Made by a program: the position numbers and the translations under genes | In this document: piece after piece, positions 9,152 through 17,522 of the stretch | How the letters are laid out: each line of letters starts with the position of its first letter | Numbering within the stretch: position 1 is the first letter of the stretch | Assembly: GCA_000488855.1 (NCBI GenBank) | Contig: KI535286.1 | Coordinates: 188,713-252,712 of the forward strand | Length of the DNA stretch: 64,000 bases | Direction: 5' to 3' | Origin: Eubacterium brachy ATCC 33089 | GTDB lineage: Bacteria; Bacillota; Clostridia; Peptostreptococcales; Anaerovoracaceae | Notes under the pieces: generated by a model | What the model was told of the DNA's origin: nothing | Seen by the model: the letters and a program-made list of their open reading frames with translations, nothing else | Database searches by the model: none

Positions 9152-9736
9152 ATGAAAAACAAATTAAATGGTCGCGATTTTATAACGATTGGTATTTTTA
9201 ATGCAATAAGCATTGTCATTTATATGGCAGTGGCATTTGCATTAGCGACTACAGTAGTTGGAGGATTTATCGCTTCGGGAGTTGCGTTTATGGTGGCGGC
9301 AATAAGTTATTTATTGATGGGCGTAAAGATAAAGAAGAGAGGAGTATTTACCATATCAGGAACACTTTTAGGACTTATTGCCTTGTCCGGAGGACATATT
9401 CCTCATGCAATATTTGCGATTTTAGGAGGGATTATCTGCGATTTTATTGTTGGAAATTATGAAAATAAAGGAAGAATAATTGCAGGATATGGGATATTTG
9501 CTCTATCTGATTTTTTAGGAACGGTCGTGCCGATACTTTTGTTCGGAACAGCATCATTTGTGGAAAGAGCAACAAAGTGGAAAATGAGTGAAACGCAAAT
9601 AAATGAAGCGTTGACTTATTTTAAAGTTTCGTGGGTAGTAGGCTTTGGAGTGATAACAGTTATTCTTGCTTGTATAGGGGGATTAATTGCAACCAAAATA
9701 CTTAAAAGGCACTTTGAGAAAGCAGGTATGATTTGA
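9152..9736 (+). CDS. ECF transporter S component, MptD (Trep_Strep) family
   Basis: Substrate-binding membrane subunit, 194 residues with about six hydrophobic segments. The opening LNGRDFITIGIFNAI and the region GGHIPHAIFAILGG are typical of the TIGR02185 / MptD-type putative S components. The substrate is not established for this family. A GGGAGG ribosome site precedes the ATG, and an 11-base gap separates it from EcfT. It completes an A-T-S set behind the ABC pair. A paralogue with the same opening motif (SGRDFINLGIFTVI) lies at 38954. Confidence 0.85.
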   Translation: MKNKLNGRDFITIGIFNAISIVIYMAVAFALATTVVGGFIASGVAFMVAAISYLLMGVKIKKRGVFTISGTLLGLIALSGGHIPHAIFAILGGIICDFIVGNYENKGRIIAGYGIFALSDFLGTVVPILLFGTASFVERATKWKMSETQINEALTYFKVSWVVGFGVITVILACIGGLIATKILKRHFEKAGMI

Positions 9737-10172
9737 GATTGATATTAAATTGAATCATGATGGGTGAGTACGTAGTCAAGCAATGGAGGGATAAATAATG
9801 AGAACAAAAAATATATTATGCCACGCAAATTATTCCTAGTGATTGAAGATATAATGAGTATGGCATCTATCATATTGGAATCAGGGACCTTTTGTTGAAG
9901 CACAGGTGTGATAATATTCAAATATTTACTGTCACAAATTGCGACCTCGAAAACAAAACGATCGGATACTAAAAATCTGGTCGTTTTTTAGTATCTTGAA
10001 TTGTCAAGTCAAATGCAACTCAGTAGAATGATAAATCTCATGTGGTGCTTCACGGTATAAATCCATGTTGATTTCAGCTCACTACATTCTTGTATCTTCC
10101 CATATGTTCATAAACGATGAAGCAGAGTTTCAGTTTTATTTTTGTAGTATATTCTGAACTGTATACCGATTG
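9737..10172. other. Intergenic region with degenerate reading frames and a hairpin
   Basis: No intact gene. A GGAGGG site and ATG at 9798 open a 13-codon frame that stops at once. Around 9860-9970 another frame reads GIYHIGIRDLLLKHR before a stop, which looks like a gene broken by frameshifts, but I cannot name it. A perfect hairpin lies at 9965-9995. The 3' part (10000-10172) shows no gene on either strand. Confidence 0.5.
9965..9995 (+). terminator. Hairpin downstream of the ECF operon
   Basis: A perfect 11-bp inverted repeat GATACTAAAAA / TTTTTAGTATC with a 9-base loop. The stem itself holds the T-rich part. It could end transcription of the ABC/ECF operon. Confidence 0.45.
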
Positions 10173-12083
10173 TTAAGATAAAGTGGTTGCGCCTGTGTAC
10201 AGTTGATGATACCTGCCCTGTTTCTGCAACAGTTCTTCGTGATTTCCGCGTTCGATGATTCTGCCACCTTCGATTACCATGATGCAATCAGCACTCTTTA
10301 TGGTAGAAAGCCTATGAGCTATGACAAAGGTTGTCCTGTTTTCCATGAGTTTGTCCATTCCCGATTGAACAAGTTTTTCGGTGTGGGTATCAATGCTGGA
10401 AGTCGCTTCATCTAAAATCAAAACGGCAGGATTTGCTACCGCCGCCCTGGCGATAGCCAGGAGCTGCTGTTGCCCCTGGGACAGGTTGCCACCGTCTGAT
10501 TCAATCACGGTGTTGTAGCCATCGGGAAGCATTTCGATAAAGCCGTGGGCGTTGGCGAGTTTTGCGGCTTCAACACACTCTTCGTCGGTGGCGCAAAGCC
10601 TGCCGTATCTGATGTTGTCCAGAATGCTGCCGGTGAACAGATGGGTGTCCTGCAAAACTATGGACAGGCTCTTTCTGAGGGATGGCTTTTCAATATCCTT
10701 GATATTTATGCCATCGTATAAGATGCTGCCGTTTTGGATATCGTAAAATCGGTTTATCAAATTGGTAATGGTGGTTTTACCGGCACCGGTGCTACCTACC
10801 AGAGCTATTTTCTGCCCTGTGTGGGCGAAGATATTTATGCCATGTAAAACTGTAACATCTTGGACATACCCAAAGCTCACATCTTCAAAAAGTATGTCTC
10901 CACGTACCTCTGTGAATGTAATGTTCCCATTTTCAACATTTTTCCACGCCAACACAACTCCCTTCTGAGGAGACTTTTCTATATTTTCGTGAACTTCCAC
11001 GAAATTTCCATCGGCGTCTTTTTTTACTTTTGTCAAAACGATGTGCCCGCTGTTTTTCTCCGGATGCTCACCTAACAGTGCGTAAATTCGCTTAACGCCG
11101 GCAGATGCCATGATCACGCTGTTAAGCTGTTGACCGATCTGTGAAAAAGGCTGATTGAAACTCCTGTTTAAAGTCATAAAAGATACCAGGGTACCAACTG
11201 TCAGGGATAAATATCCGTTCAAAGAAAGAATTCCCCCGACTATAGCGCATAATACGTAGCTTATATTTCCGATTTGCATGATTATAGGCATCAATATATT
11301 CCCGTAAGTATTGGCTTTTTCCGTGCTTTCTCTCAGAGATTCGTTTAATTTTTTAAACCCGTCTATGGATTGATTTTCATGAGAAAACACCTTTATCACC
11401 TTCTGCCCGTTGGTCATTTCCTCAATGTATGAATTCATTTCTCCGATGTTTTCCTGCCTGCGAATGAAGTATTTGCTGCTCAGCTTGGCTGTTTTTTTAG
11501 TGACAAAGAGCATAATTACAACCATTATAGTGGATAAAACGGTTAGCGGCACGTTTAACATTGCCATAGCTCCGAAAGTGGTGATTACAGAAAACAGACT
11601 GCTCAGGAGTTGTGGAAAGCCATGTGTGAGAAATTCTCGCAACGTATCCGTATCGTTTGAGTATACCGACATGACATTTCCGGTCCCATTCCTGTCAAAG
11701 AAGCTGATGGGCAGAGATTCCATGTGCTTGAAAAGTTTGTGACGTACGCGTCTAATAGTTCCCTGACTCACGTAAACCATCATCACATTGTATCCATAGG
11801 AGCATAAGGCTCCCGCAAGATATATCAGCGTAATTTTAAACAGAGCCATGGCAAGAGGACCGAAGTCGGGATCAGCAACTTTAGTCATGGGAACGATATA
11901 GTCGTCAACGAGATTTTTCATGAACAGAGTTCCTTTTATTGTCGCAAGAGCAGAAACGACAATCGCGACGATTACTATGAATATCCTGAGAGGATATTCT
12001 TTCAAAACGAAAGAGATGAAATCCAAAGTAGGATTCTTGGCATTGGGATTTAATCTGTGAATTTTTTTGTTTCTTTTAGCCAT
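10173..12083 (-). CDS. ABC exporter half, canonical ATPase subunit
   Basis: 636 residues with an N-terminal six-helix membrane domain, then an ATPase domain with Walker A GSTGAGKTT, Walker B VLILDEATSSID and H-loop IAHRL. The signature is LSQGQQQ rather than LSGGQ. It overlaps the upstream half-transporter gene by 8 bases. Together they form a typical heterodimeric exporter with one competent and one degenerate ATP site. A GGAGGTGG ribosome site precedes the ATG. The MarR gene upstream is probably its regulator. MarR-linked ABC pairs include PefCD, which exports haem/porphyrin in streptococci, but drug or lipid export is equally possible. Confidence 0.92.
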   Translation of the reverse strand: MAKRNKKIHRLNPNAKNPTLDFISFVLKEYPLRIFIVIVAIVVSALATIKGTLFMKNLVDDYIVPMTKVADPDFGPLAMALFKITLIYLAGALCSYGYNVMMVYVSQGTIRRVRHKLFKHMESLPISFFDRNGTGNVMSVYSNDTDTLREFLTHGFPQLLSSLFSVITTFGAMAMLNVPLTVLSTIMVVIMLFVTKKTAKLSSKYFIRRQENIGEMNSYIEEMTNGQKVIKVFSHENQSIDGFKKLNESLRESTEKANTYGNILMPIIMQIGNISYVLCAIVGGILSLNGYLSLTVGTLVSFMTLNRSFNQPFSQIGQQLNSVIMASAGVKRIYALLGEHPEKNSGHIVLTKVKKDADGNFVEVHENIEKSPQKGVVLAWKNVENGNITFTEVRGDILFEDVSFGYVQDVTVLHGINIFAHTGQKIALVGSTGAGKTTITNLINRFYDIQNGSILYDGINIKDIEKPSLRKSLSIVLQDTHLFTGSILDNIRYGRLCATDEECVEAAKLANAHGFIEMLPDGYNTVIESDGGNLSQGQQQLLAIARAAVANPAVLILDEATSSIDTHTEKLVQSGMDKLMENRTTFVIAHRLSTIKSADCIMVIEGGRIIERGNHEELLQKQGRYHQLYTGATTLS

Positions 12084-13815
12084 CTAAGCCACCTCCTTCC
12101 TGCAACTGGGTTTCATATATGAGACGATACATTTCGTTGGATTCAATCAGATCCTCATGGGTGGAAAATGCTTCAATTCGCCCATCATTCAAAAGGATGA
12201 TCTTGTCCGAAGACATTATGCTGGAAATTCTCTGAGCGATGATCAGTTTAGTCACATTGGGAAGTTGAGTTTTCAGAGCTTCCCTAATTGCCAAATCCGT
12301 TGCGGTGTCTACGGCACTGGTCGAGTCATCTAAAATTAAGATTTTCGGATTTTTCAGCAAGGCACGAGCGATGCACAGCCTCTGACGCTGTCCACCGGAA
12401 AGATTCGCACCGCCCTGATCGACATGGGTGTCGTACTTGTCCGGAAATTTTTGCACAAACCCGTCGGCTTGGGTAATTTTACATACCGCAATGCAATCTT
12501 CCAAGGAAGCATTTTCATTTCCCCATCTCAGATTATCCAAGATGCTTCCGGAAAAAAGCTGATTTTTTTGCAATACCACTGCAATCCCGTCTCGCAGGGT
12601 TTCCAAATCGTATTTTCGAACATCTACCCCGCCGACTTTTACACTGCCGCTGTTAACATCGTAAAGCAGTGGGATGAGATTTACCAAGCTGGATTTAGAA
12701 CTGCCTGTTCCGCCTAATATCCCAATAGTCTCACCGGGATTTATGCTGATGTTCACGTCGGTTAAAACATTTTTCAGGCACTCCTTGTGGGAGTATGAGA
12801 AAGAAACGCCTTCAAAGGATATGGAGGCGGAAGGAATTTCCATAACAGGATTTTCCGGATTTGATAGGGTGCTTTTCCAAGTTATAACTTCCTGTACCCG
12901 TCTGGCACTGGCGATGCTTATGCTGACCAGCACAAATACGATAGAGATTAAAAGCAGAGCCATCAAAATGCTGGTTGCATATGAGAACAAGCTGGTCAGT
13001 TCTCCCGTAGTCATATTCCCGGAGGTGATCATCTTGGCACTTATCCAGGATATGGCGATTATAGAACCTTGTATCGCCAGCATCATAGCAGGATACACGA
13101 TGGAAACCATACTCTCCGCCTTGACGAAAAGTTTGTATATATACATGATGGCTCTATCGAATTTATTTTCTTCAAAACCCTCTCTAACAAAAGATTTGAC
13201 CACTCTTATACCGACAATATTTTCTTGTACCGTGTTGTTGAGAAGATCGTAGCGCTTGAATACATCCGTAAAGAGAGGCATCGCTTTTTTTATGATAACA
13301 CCCAAAACTAGACCTAACAGAACTGCGGCGACACAGAATACGACGGCGACATGGGGATTGATGAATATGGACATGGTAAGTGCGACTATGAGATTCAAAG
13401 GAGCTCTGATAAAAAGTCGGATTATAACCTGAAAAGAGGTTTGCACGTTGCTCACATCAGTAGTCAATCTGGTTATGAGACTTGGAGTCGTAAAGTGATC
13501 TATATCGGAAAAAGAAAAGGTCTGGATGTTTTCATACATGGTATTTTTAATGTTGGCGGAAAATCCTGAAGAAGCCGTAGCTGCAAACTTGCCCGACAGG
13601 ATACCGGAAATCAGACTGAATACTGCCAGTACCACCATGGCAGCTCCATAGATATATATGTTCTTCATATTGTATGAGAGAATCCCTTCATCTATTATCG
13701 TGGCAATTAGAAGAGGGATTGAAAGCTCGATAATAACTTCAAGAGCAGTGAATAAAATCGATAATGCTGTGTGTTTTTTGTATTGCTTAATCTGTTTCAA
13801 TAATATTTTAATCAT
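12076..13815 (-). CDS. ABC exporter half, degenerate ATPase subunit
   Basis: 579 residues; an exporter-fold membrane domain followed by an ATPase domain whose site residues are altered. Walker A reads GGTGSSKSS (Gly to Ser before the Lys), Walker B reads LILDDSTSAVD (Asp in place of the catalytic Glu), and the H-loop His is Gln (IIAQRI). The signature LSGGQRQR is intact and would complete the partner's active site. This is the usual pattern for the degenerate half of heterodimeric exporters. A GGAG ribosome site lies before ATG 13815. It follows the MarR gene by about 90 bases on the same strand. Confidence 0.92.
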   Translation of the reverse strand: MIKILLKQIKQYKKHTALSILFTALEVIIELSIPLLIATIIDEGILSYNMKNIYIYGAAMVVLAVFSLISGILSGKFAATASSGFSANIKNTMYENIQTFSFSDIDHFTTPSLITRLTTDVSNVQTSFQVIIRLFIRAPLNLIVALTMSIFINPHVAVVFCVAAVLLGLVLGVIIKKAMPLFTDVFKRYDLLNNTVQENIVGIRVVKSFVREGFEENKFDRAIMYIYKLFVKAESMVSIVYPAMMLAIQGSIIAISWISAKMITSGNMTTGELTSLFSYATSILMALLLISIVFVLVSISIASARRVQEVITWKSTLSNPENPVMEIPSASISFEGVSFSYSHKECLKNVLTDVNISINPGETIGILGGTGSSKSSLVNLIPLLYDVNSGSVKVGGVDVRKYDLETLRDGIAVVLQKNQLFSGSILDNLRWGNENASLEDCIAVCKITQADGFVQKFPDKYDTHVDQGGANLSGGQRQRLCIARALLKNPKILILDDSTSAVDTATDLAIREALKTQLPNVTKLIIAQRISSIMSSDKIILLNDGRIEAFSTHEDLIESNEMYRLIYETQLQEGGGLDG

Positions 13816-13904
13816 AAACTTTGCTCCAATTTCACAAGTGAGTGTGAATCAATATCCGGAAATTTGCTGAAATACCGGAGGATATGCCCATCGGTGTAAA
13901 ATGT

Positions 13905-14321
13905 TTACCATTCTGTCGAGTCGCAGATGCGTTTGAGAATTCGTATCAGTTCTTTGACATCGTTTTCCCCCAAGATATTAAAGAGTTGGCGATAATTATT
14001 CTTGACGTTTTCCTGTATTTTCACAAAGGTTTCAGAGCCGAGAGCTGTTATGGCAACATTCACTTTGCGCCTGTCATCTTGGCTGTGGCACCTGGTGATA
14101 AAGCCTTTTTTCTCGAGAGTGTTCAAGGAAGCGGTTACCCTTGCCGTCGAAATCTTCATAAAATCGCTTAAGGCGGAAGGTGTGACAGTGCTCTGTTTAT
14201 CGTGTAAATAACCCAAAATCGCCAGCTCTCCGCGATGTAAATTTACGGCATCTTTCAGAGCTGTGCTGTGTAAGCGATGTGTGAGAAATAGCATCTCATC
14301 TATAGCTTTATCATAATTCAT
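13905..14321 (-). CDS. MarR family transcriptional regulator
   Basis: 138 residues with a winged-helix core: LHRGELAILGYL, then SALSDFMKISTARVTASLNTLEKKGFI, then the basic wing HSQDDRRKVNVAIT. I chose ATG 14321, with GGGAG 8 bases upstream, over TTG 14336, which lies within that ribosome site. It is first in the operon with the heterodimeric ABC exporter, so it most likely represses the exporter and itself and releases on binding a small toxic molecule (known of the family; ligand unknown). The AT-rich stretch 14340-14390 before it is where its operator should lie. Confidence 0.92.
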   Translation of the reverse strand: MNYDKAIDEMLFLTHRLHSTALKDAVNLHRGELAILGYLHDKQSTVTPSALSDFMKISTARVTASLNTLEKKGFITRCHSQDDRRKVNVAITALGSETFVKIQENVKNNYRQLFNILGENDVKELIRILKRICDSTEW

Positions 14322-14560
14322 ATTGCGATCTCCCAAGCAAAATATTTAATAGTGTTAATTAATAATATAGTTAAATAATAACATCGGAAGATGAATATGT
14401 CAATAAAGCAGATAACACATGGTAAGAAGCAAGATTTATGGCTATAAAATATGATAAGAATATGTTATAGTGCTATGAATATTGAGTGAAATAAATTGGA
14501 ATTTGGAATATAGTATCGGAAAATTTTACGGTTTGCGGTTAATGAAGGTAAGGGTGTCAT

Positions 14561-14899
14561 ATGATTACCGGCGTCGATTATATTTTATGTACATGGAAAA
14601 ACAAAGATGCGTTCAGTAAAGAGATAGAACAATCTTTCATATGGTGCAATCCTCATCTTGTTATTGAATATGAAGATGAAACAACAGATATTTATTTGGG
14701 CGAAAATAAAGAAATGTTCGATCTTATGGAAGAAAAAGGATTTTATACGAATAAAGATTCAGGTGAAGATCCTTTTGTGATTATATTTAATGATAGTTAC
14801 ATGAAGGAGTGCAATAGAATAACTTTAGTTCTTCCAAAAGATATAGATACATCAAAATTCGCAAGAGAAGTATTTGACTGGCTTAAATCAATCATATAA
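14561..14899 (+). CDS. Hypothetical protein, 112 residues
   Basis: I do not recognise a family. It is a soluble, acidic protein with no signal peptide or membrane segment. It alternates predicted strands and helices, for example HLVIEYEDETTDIYLG and RITLVLPKDID, and ends with a helix REVFDWLKSII. It has its own ribosome site (AAGGTAAGGG) and is followed by a terminator hairpin, so it appears to be a single-gene unit. Immunity-like or small adaptor proteins often look like this, but I assign no function. Confidence 0.7.
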   Translation: MITGVDYILCTWKNKDAFSKEIEQSFIWCNPHLVIEYEDETTDIYLGENKEMFDLMEEKGFYTNKDSGEDPFVIIFNDSYMKECNRITLVLPKDIDTSKFAREVFDWLKSII

Positions 14900-14908
14900 C
14901 AATTTGAG

Positions 14909-14943
14909 AAACGGTAAATCACAAGGAGGTTTGCTGTTTTTTT
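14909..14943 (+). terminator. Terminator after the 112-residue gene
   Basis: A 12-bp stem AAACGGTAAATC / GGTTTGCTGTTT with G-U pairs, followed by a T-run. It resembles the terminator at 35431-35463. Confidence 0.7.
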
Positions 14944-15056
14944 ATTGCTCAATTTTCAAAATAAAAGTCTCAATAAATAAAAAAGAGGCTCAACAAAATT
15001 CATAAATTCCTTCCACTCTAAAGTTATAAGTCGAATTAAATCGTTCATAAAGAGAT

Positions 15057-15401
15057 TTAATCCTCGTTCACGGTATTGGATTTATTGAGTTCGGCGATGT
15101 AGTCCAGTCCAAAAATTTCTATTTCATTTAGAACTCTCCGGAATTTGGCGCCTAATTCGCTCAGAGAATATTCGACATGGGGAGGAACTTCAGCAAAAAC
15201 TCTTCTTGTGACTAATTTATCTTGTTCCAGTTGGCGAAGTTGTCTCGTTAAAACAGTTCGAGTGACGTTGGGAATAGCGTTTTCAAGCTCGCTAAATCTC
15301 TTTGTACCTGTGCTGAGGTGATATAAAATGACTATTGCCCATTTACCTTGCAGAACTTTTTGTGTAGTAACATAAGGACATTGATCGTAAATAGTTGACA
15401 T
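15057..15401 (-). CDS. HxlR family transcriptional regulator
   Basis: 114 residues with the HxlR winged-helix pattern: an N-terminal Cys (CPYVTTQKVLQGKWAIVIL), then GTKRFSELENAIPNVTRTVLTRQLRQLE and a wing ending VEYSLSELG. HxlR proteins often sense aldehydes, quinones or redox state through that Cys (family knowledge). It has an AAGGAG ribosome site. It is divergent from the SnoaL-like gene at 15539, and a palindrome lies in the shared upstream region, so it probably controls that gene and itself. Confidence 0.92.
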   Translation of the reverse strand: MSTIYDQCPYVTTQKVLQGKWAIVILYHLSTGTKRFSELENAIPNVTRTVLTRQLRQLEQDKLVTRRVFAEVPPHVEYSLSELGAKFRRVLNEIEIFGLDYIAELNKSNTVNED

Positions 15402-15425
15402 AAAAACTCCTTAAATAAAACTTAA

Positions 15426-15443
15426 AGTATCTTATTAGATACT
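15426..15443. promoter_or_regulatory. Putative HxlR operator
   Basis: An inverted repeat AGTATC-6-GATACT, 25 bases upstream of the hxlR start and in the shared region between the divergent genes. The layout matches GTAT...ATAC operators reported for HxlR-type regulators. Confidence 0.55.
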
Positions 15444-15538
15444 ATGTATTGTAAATGTTCGTACTATCAAAATCAAGACTTTAAAAGTATAATAATAGCA
15501 AAATAAAATCATACCTGAAAAGTTGAAAGGAAATTGCA

Positions 15539-15927
15539 ATGAAAAAAGAAGTTATGAAAGTATTTGAAACTTACACAGAAGGATTATCAAAAGGAAACCT
15601 GGAAGTTGTCTTTGCAACTATGTCTGATGATATTGTATGGCATATGGGAGGAGAAAGCTCTCTTTCAGGAACTGTCAGAGGCAAAGAGGCATTGGGAGAG
15701 CGTCTGGGAGAATTTAACGAGAGAAGCGATGGTACGTTTAGAGTGATTACGAATTGGCGGCAAGCAACGATTGTTTTGTTGCTGCCAGCGTCGTTTCTTT
15801 AGCTGAAAGAGATGGAGAAAAACTACATGATCCGGGCATTGATCTGTTCAGAATAGAAGACGGTAAAATACAGGAAGTCTGGACTTTTGCGGAACAACAA
15901 GAGAAAGAAGATAAATTTTGGGGATAA
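15539..15927 (+). pseudogene. SnoaL-like / NTF2-fold protein, frameshifted
   Basis: The first frame (15539-15802) encodes an NTF2-like N-terminus: VFETYTEGLSKGNLE, then MSDDIVWHMGG and GKEALGERLGEF. After VITNW near 15756 the sense continues in another frame as AASNDCFVAASV, then IDLFRIEDGKIQEVWTFAE, to a stop at 15925. This matches the usual end of SnoaL-like proteins. One missing G at about 15757 (TGGCGG for TGGGCGG) explains the break. The intact protein would have about 129 residues, normal for the family. It is either a recent pseudogene or a sequencing error. It is divergent from the HxlR regulator, as often seen for small detoxifying enzymes. Confidence 0.75.
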
Positions 15928-15973
15928 AATGAATTTATAGGTGGCAGGAAAAGCGACATTTATATTTCTAGAG

Positions 15974-16025
15974 AATACCCCCTTCAATAACCTGTAACAG
16001 TAATAGTTTATTGAGGAGGGGTATT
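15974..16025 (+). terminator. Terminator after the SnoaL-like gene
   Basis: A long stem AATACCCCCTTCAATAA paired with TTATTGAGGAGGGGTATT around a 15-base loop, then a short T-rich stretch. Confidence 0.6.
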
Positions 16026-16045
16026 TCTTAAAAAATTACGGCAAT

Positions 16046-16069
16046 CAAAAAGGCTCTTCCAAAGAGCCT
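16046..16069 (-). terminator. Terminator of the ftsW-pbp operon
   Basis: AGGCTCTT / AAGAGCCT with a 3-base loop. On the minus strand it is followed by a T-run, and it lies about 80 bases beyond the PBP stop. Confidence 0.7.
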
Positions 16070-16148
16070 AAAGATGGCGACATTTGCTTTGCCATGGTCT
16101 TTGGAAAGAACCTGAAATATTCGAAATATTGAATTTTGGCATCTCGAC

Positions 16149-17522
16149 TTATTTGTTAAGTTTAACAGCTTTTTGAAGCACTTGATTAGCAACTTTCGTA
16201 GCTGCGGTATTTCCATATCCGCCATTTTCAACCAGCACTATAAAAGCATACGGATGATCGGGATCGGAAATGAAACCTGTAAACCAGGAGTGTGGAGTAG
16301 CTCCTTTCTTGTGTTCTGCAGTACCGGACTTTCCGTAGACATCCAAGTTTGGAAAAGAACTGTTTTTATATGTTCTGTTGACGTTGTTTTTCATCAGAGC
16401 CTTCAATTTGTTAGCCGTATCTGAGGACATTATATTCACCTCCTTAGGATTTGGTGAATAAGATAGAGGATTGCCCTTTAGGCTTGACACGTCTGATAGC
16501 AAATAAGGCGTCTTGGTCTGTCCACCATTGGCGATGGAACCGACAAAAACCATCATGGCTAGAGGATTTACGAGGTCTTTACTCTGACCGATACCGGTCC
16601 ATGCTAAATTCAGTTGATTGCTATCGAATTCAAAGGAGCTGGGTTTTGTCTTTATACCGTCAACATCGTAGCTGTTCATCAGCCCGGATTTCTTTACGTA
16701 TTCTTCCAAAGTGGATTTTCCCAGCTTGTTGGATATATCCCCAAATGCACAGTTACACGAATTTGCCAAGGCACCGGCAAAGTTTTGTCTACCGTGAGCA
16801 GCCAGGTCGGTAATTTTATCGTTTTTATACCTTCCATATTGATGTGAACCGGTACAGGTATAGGAATAGCTGTTTATATTAGGTAACTTTTCAATAGCCG
16901 CCATGGAAGTTACCAATTTCATTATAGAGCCGGGAACGACTTTAGATGAAGTCAATCTGTTGATAAATGTCCCCGAAGAATCCTTGTCTTTGAGTTTCGG
17001 CGGATTTGCAGGGTCGTAATTAGGAGAGCTGACCATGCAAATTATCTCCCCTGTTTTGTAATTGTAAACGCCGACAGTTCCGGTACGATTGCCCAATGCG
17101 GCTCTGGCTGCAGCGGAAACCTCTCCGTCTACAGTCAAGGTGAGAGTGCGCCCTTCACCGGAAGAGGCAAAAGTCCCCGTGATTAGATTATAACCGACAA
17201 GCCTATCTCTGAAAATGCGGTTTGCACCTGTTACAACATTTCCCTGTGAATCACCGATGGTGTGAACCAAGGAATTTCTGATGCCCACATTATCTATGTA
17301 TTTTGTTTCTCCGTTTTTTGTATTGGAAACTATGACTCGACCCGATCTGTCCTTGATGGTCCCGGTGGACAATTTGCCGTTTTGATATATGTGCTTGTTT
17401 GATGGAAAAGAAATCCATTGTTTTCCGTCTTTGACGAATTTGAAAATATAAAATCCCGTTCCTAAAATCAAGATGGCAGCGAAGAATAAACAGATTATGG
17501 CTCTACTCTGCAATTTTTTCAT
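16149..17522 (-). CDS. Class B penicillin-binding protein (peptidoglycan transpeptidase)
   Basis: Cross-links peptidoglycan outside the membrane. 457 residues with one N-terminal membrane anchor (about residues 7-30), a short dimerisation region, and a transpeptidase domain with all three active-site motifs: S199-I-M-K202, S255-C-N257 and K398-S-G400. It is shorter than classical FtsI or PBP2 and resembles the PbpA type that pairs with a RodA/FtsW partner in Actinobacteria. It overlaps the upstream FHA-FtsW gene by 20 bases, so the glycosyltransferase and transpeptidase are produced together as a SEDS-bPBP pair. Confidence 0.92.
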   Translation of the reverse strand: MKKLQSRAIICLFFAAILILGTGFYIFKFVKDGKQWISFPSNKHIYQNGKLSTGTIKDRSGRVIVSNTKNGETKYIDNVGIRNSLVHTIGDSQGNVVTGANRIFRDRLVGYNLITGTFASSGEGRTLTLTVDGEVSAAARAALGNRTGTVGVYNYKTGEIICMVSSPNYDPANPPKLKDKDSSGTFINRLTSSKVVPGSIMKLVTSMAAIEKLPNINSYSYTCTGSHQYGRYKNDKITDLAAHGRQNFAGALANSCNCAFGDISNKLGKSTLEEYVKKSGLMNSYDVDGIKTKPSSFEFDSNQLNLAWTGIGQSKDLVNPLAMMVFVGSIANGGQTKTPYLLSDVSSLKGNPLSYSPNPKEVNIMSSDTANKLKALMKNNVNRTYKNSSFPNLDVYGKSGTAEHKKGATPHSWFTGFISDPDHPYAFIVLVENGGYGNTAATKVANQVLQKAVKLNK

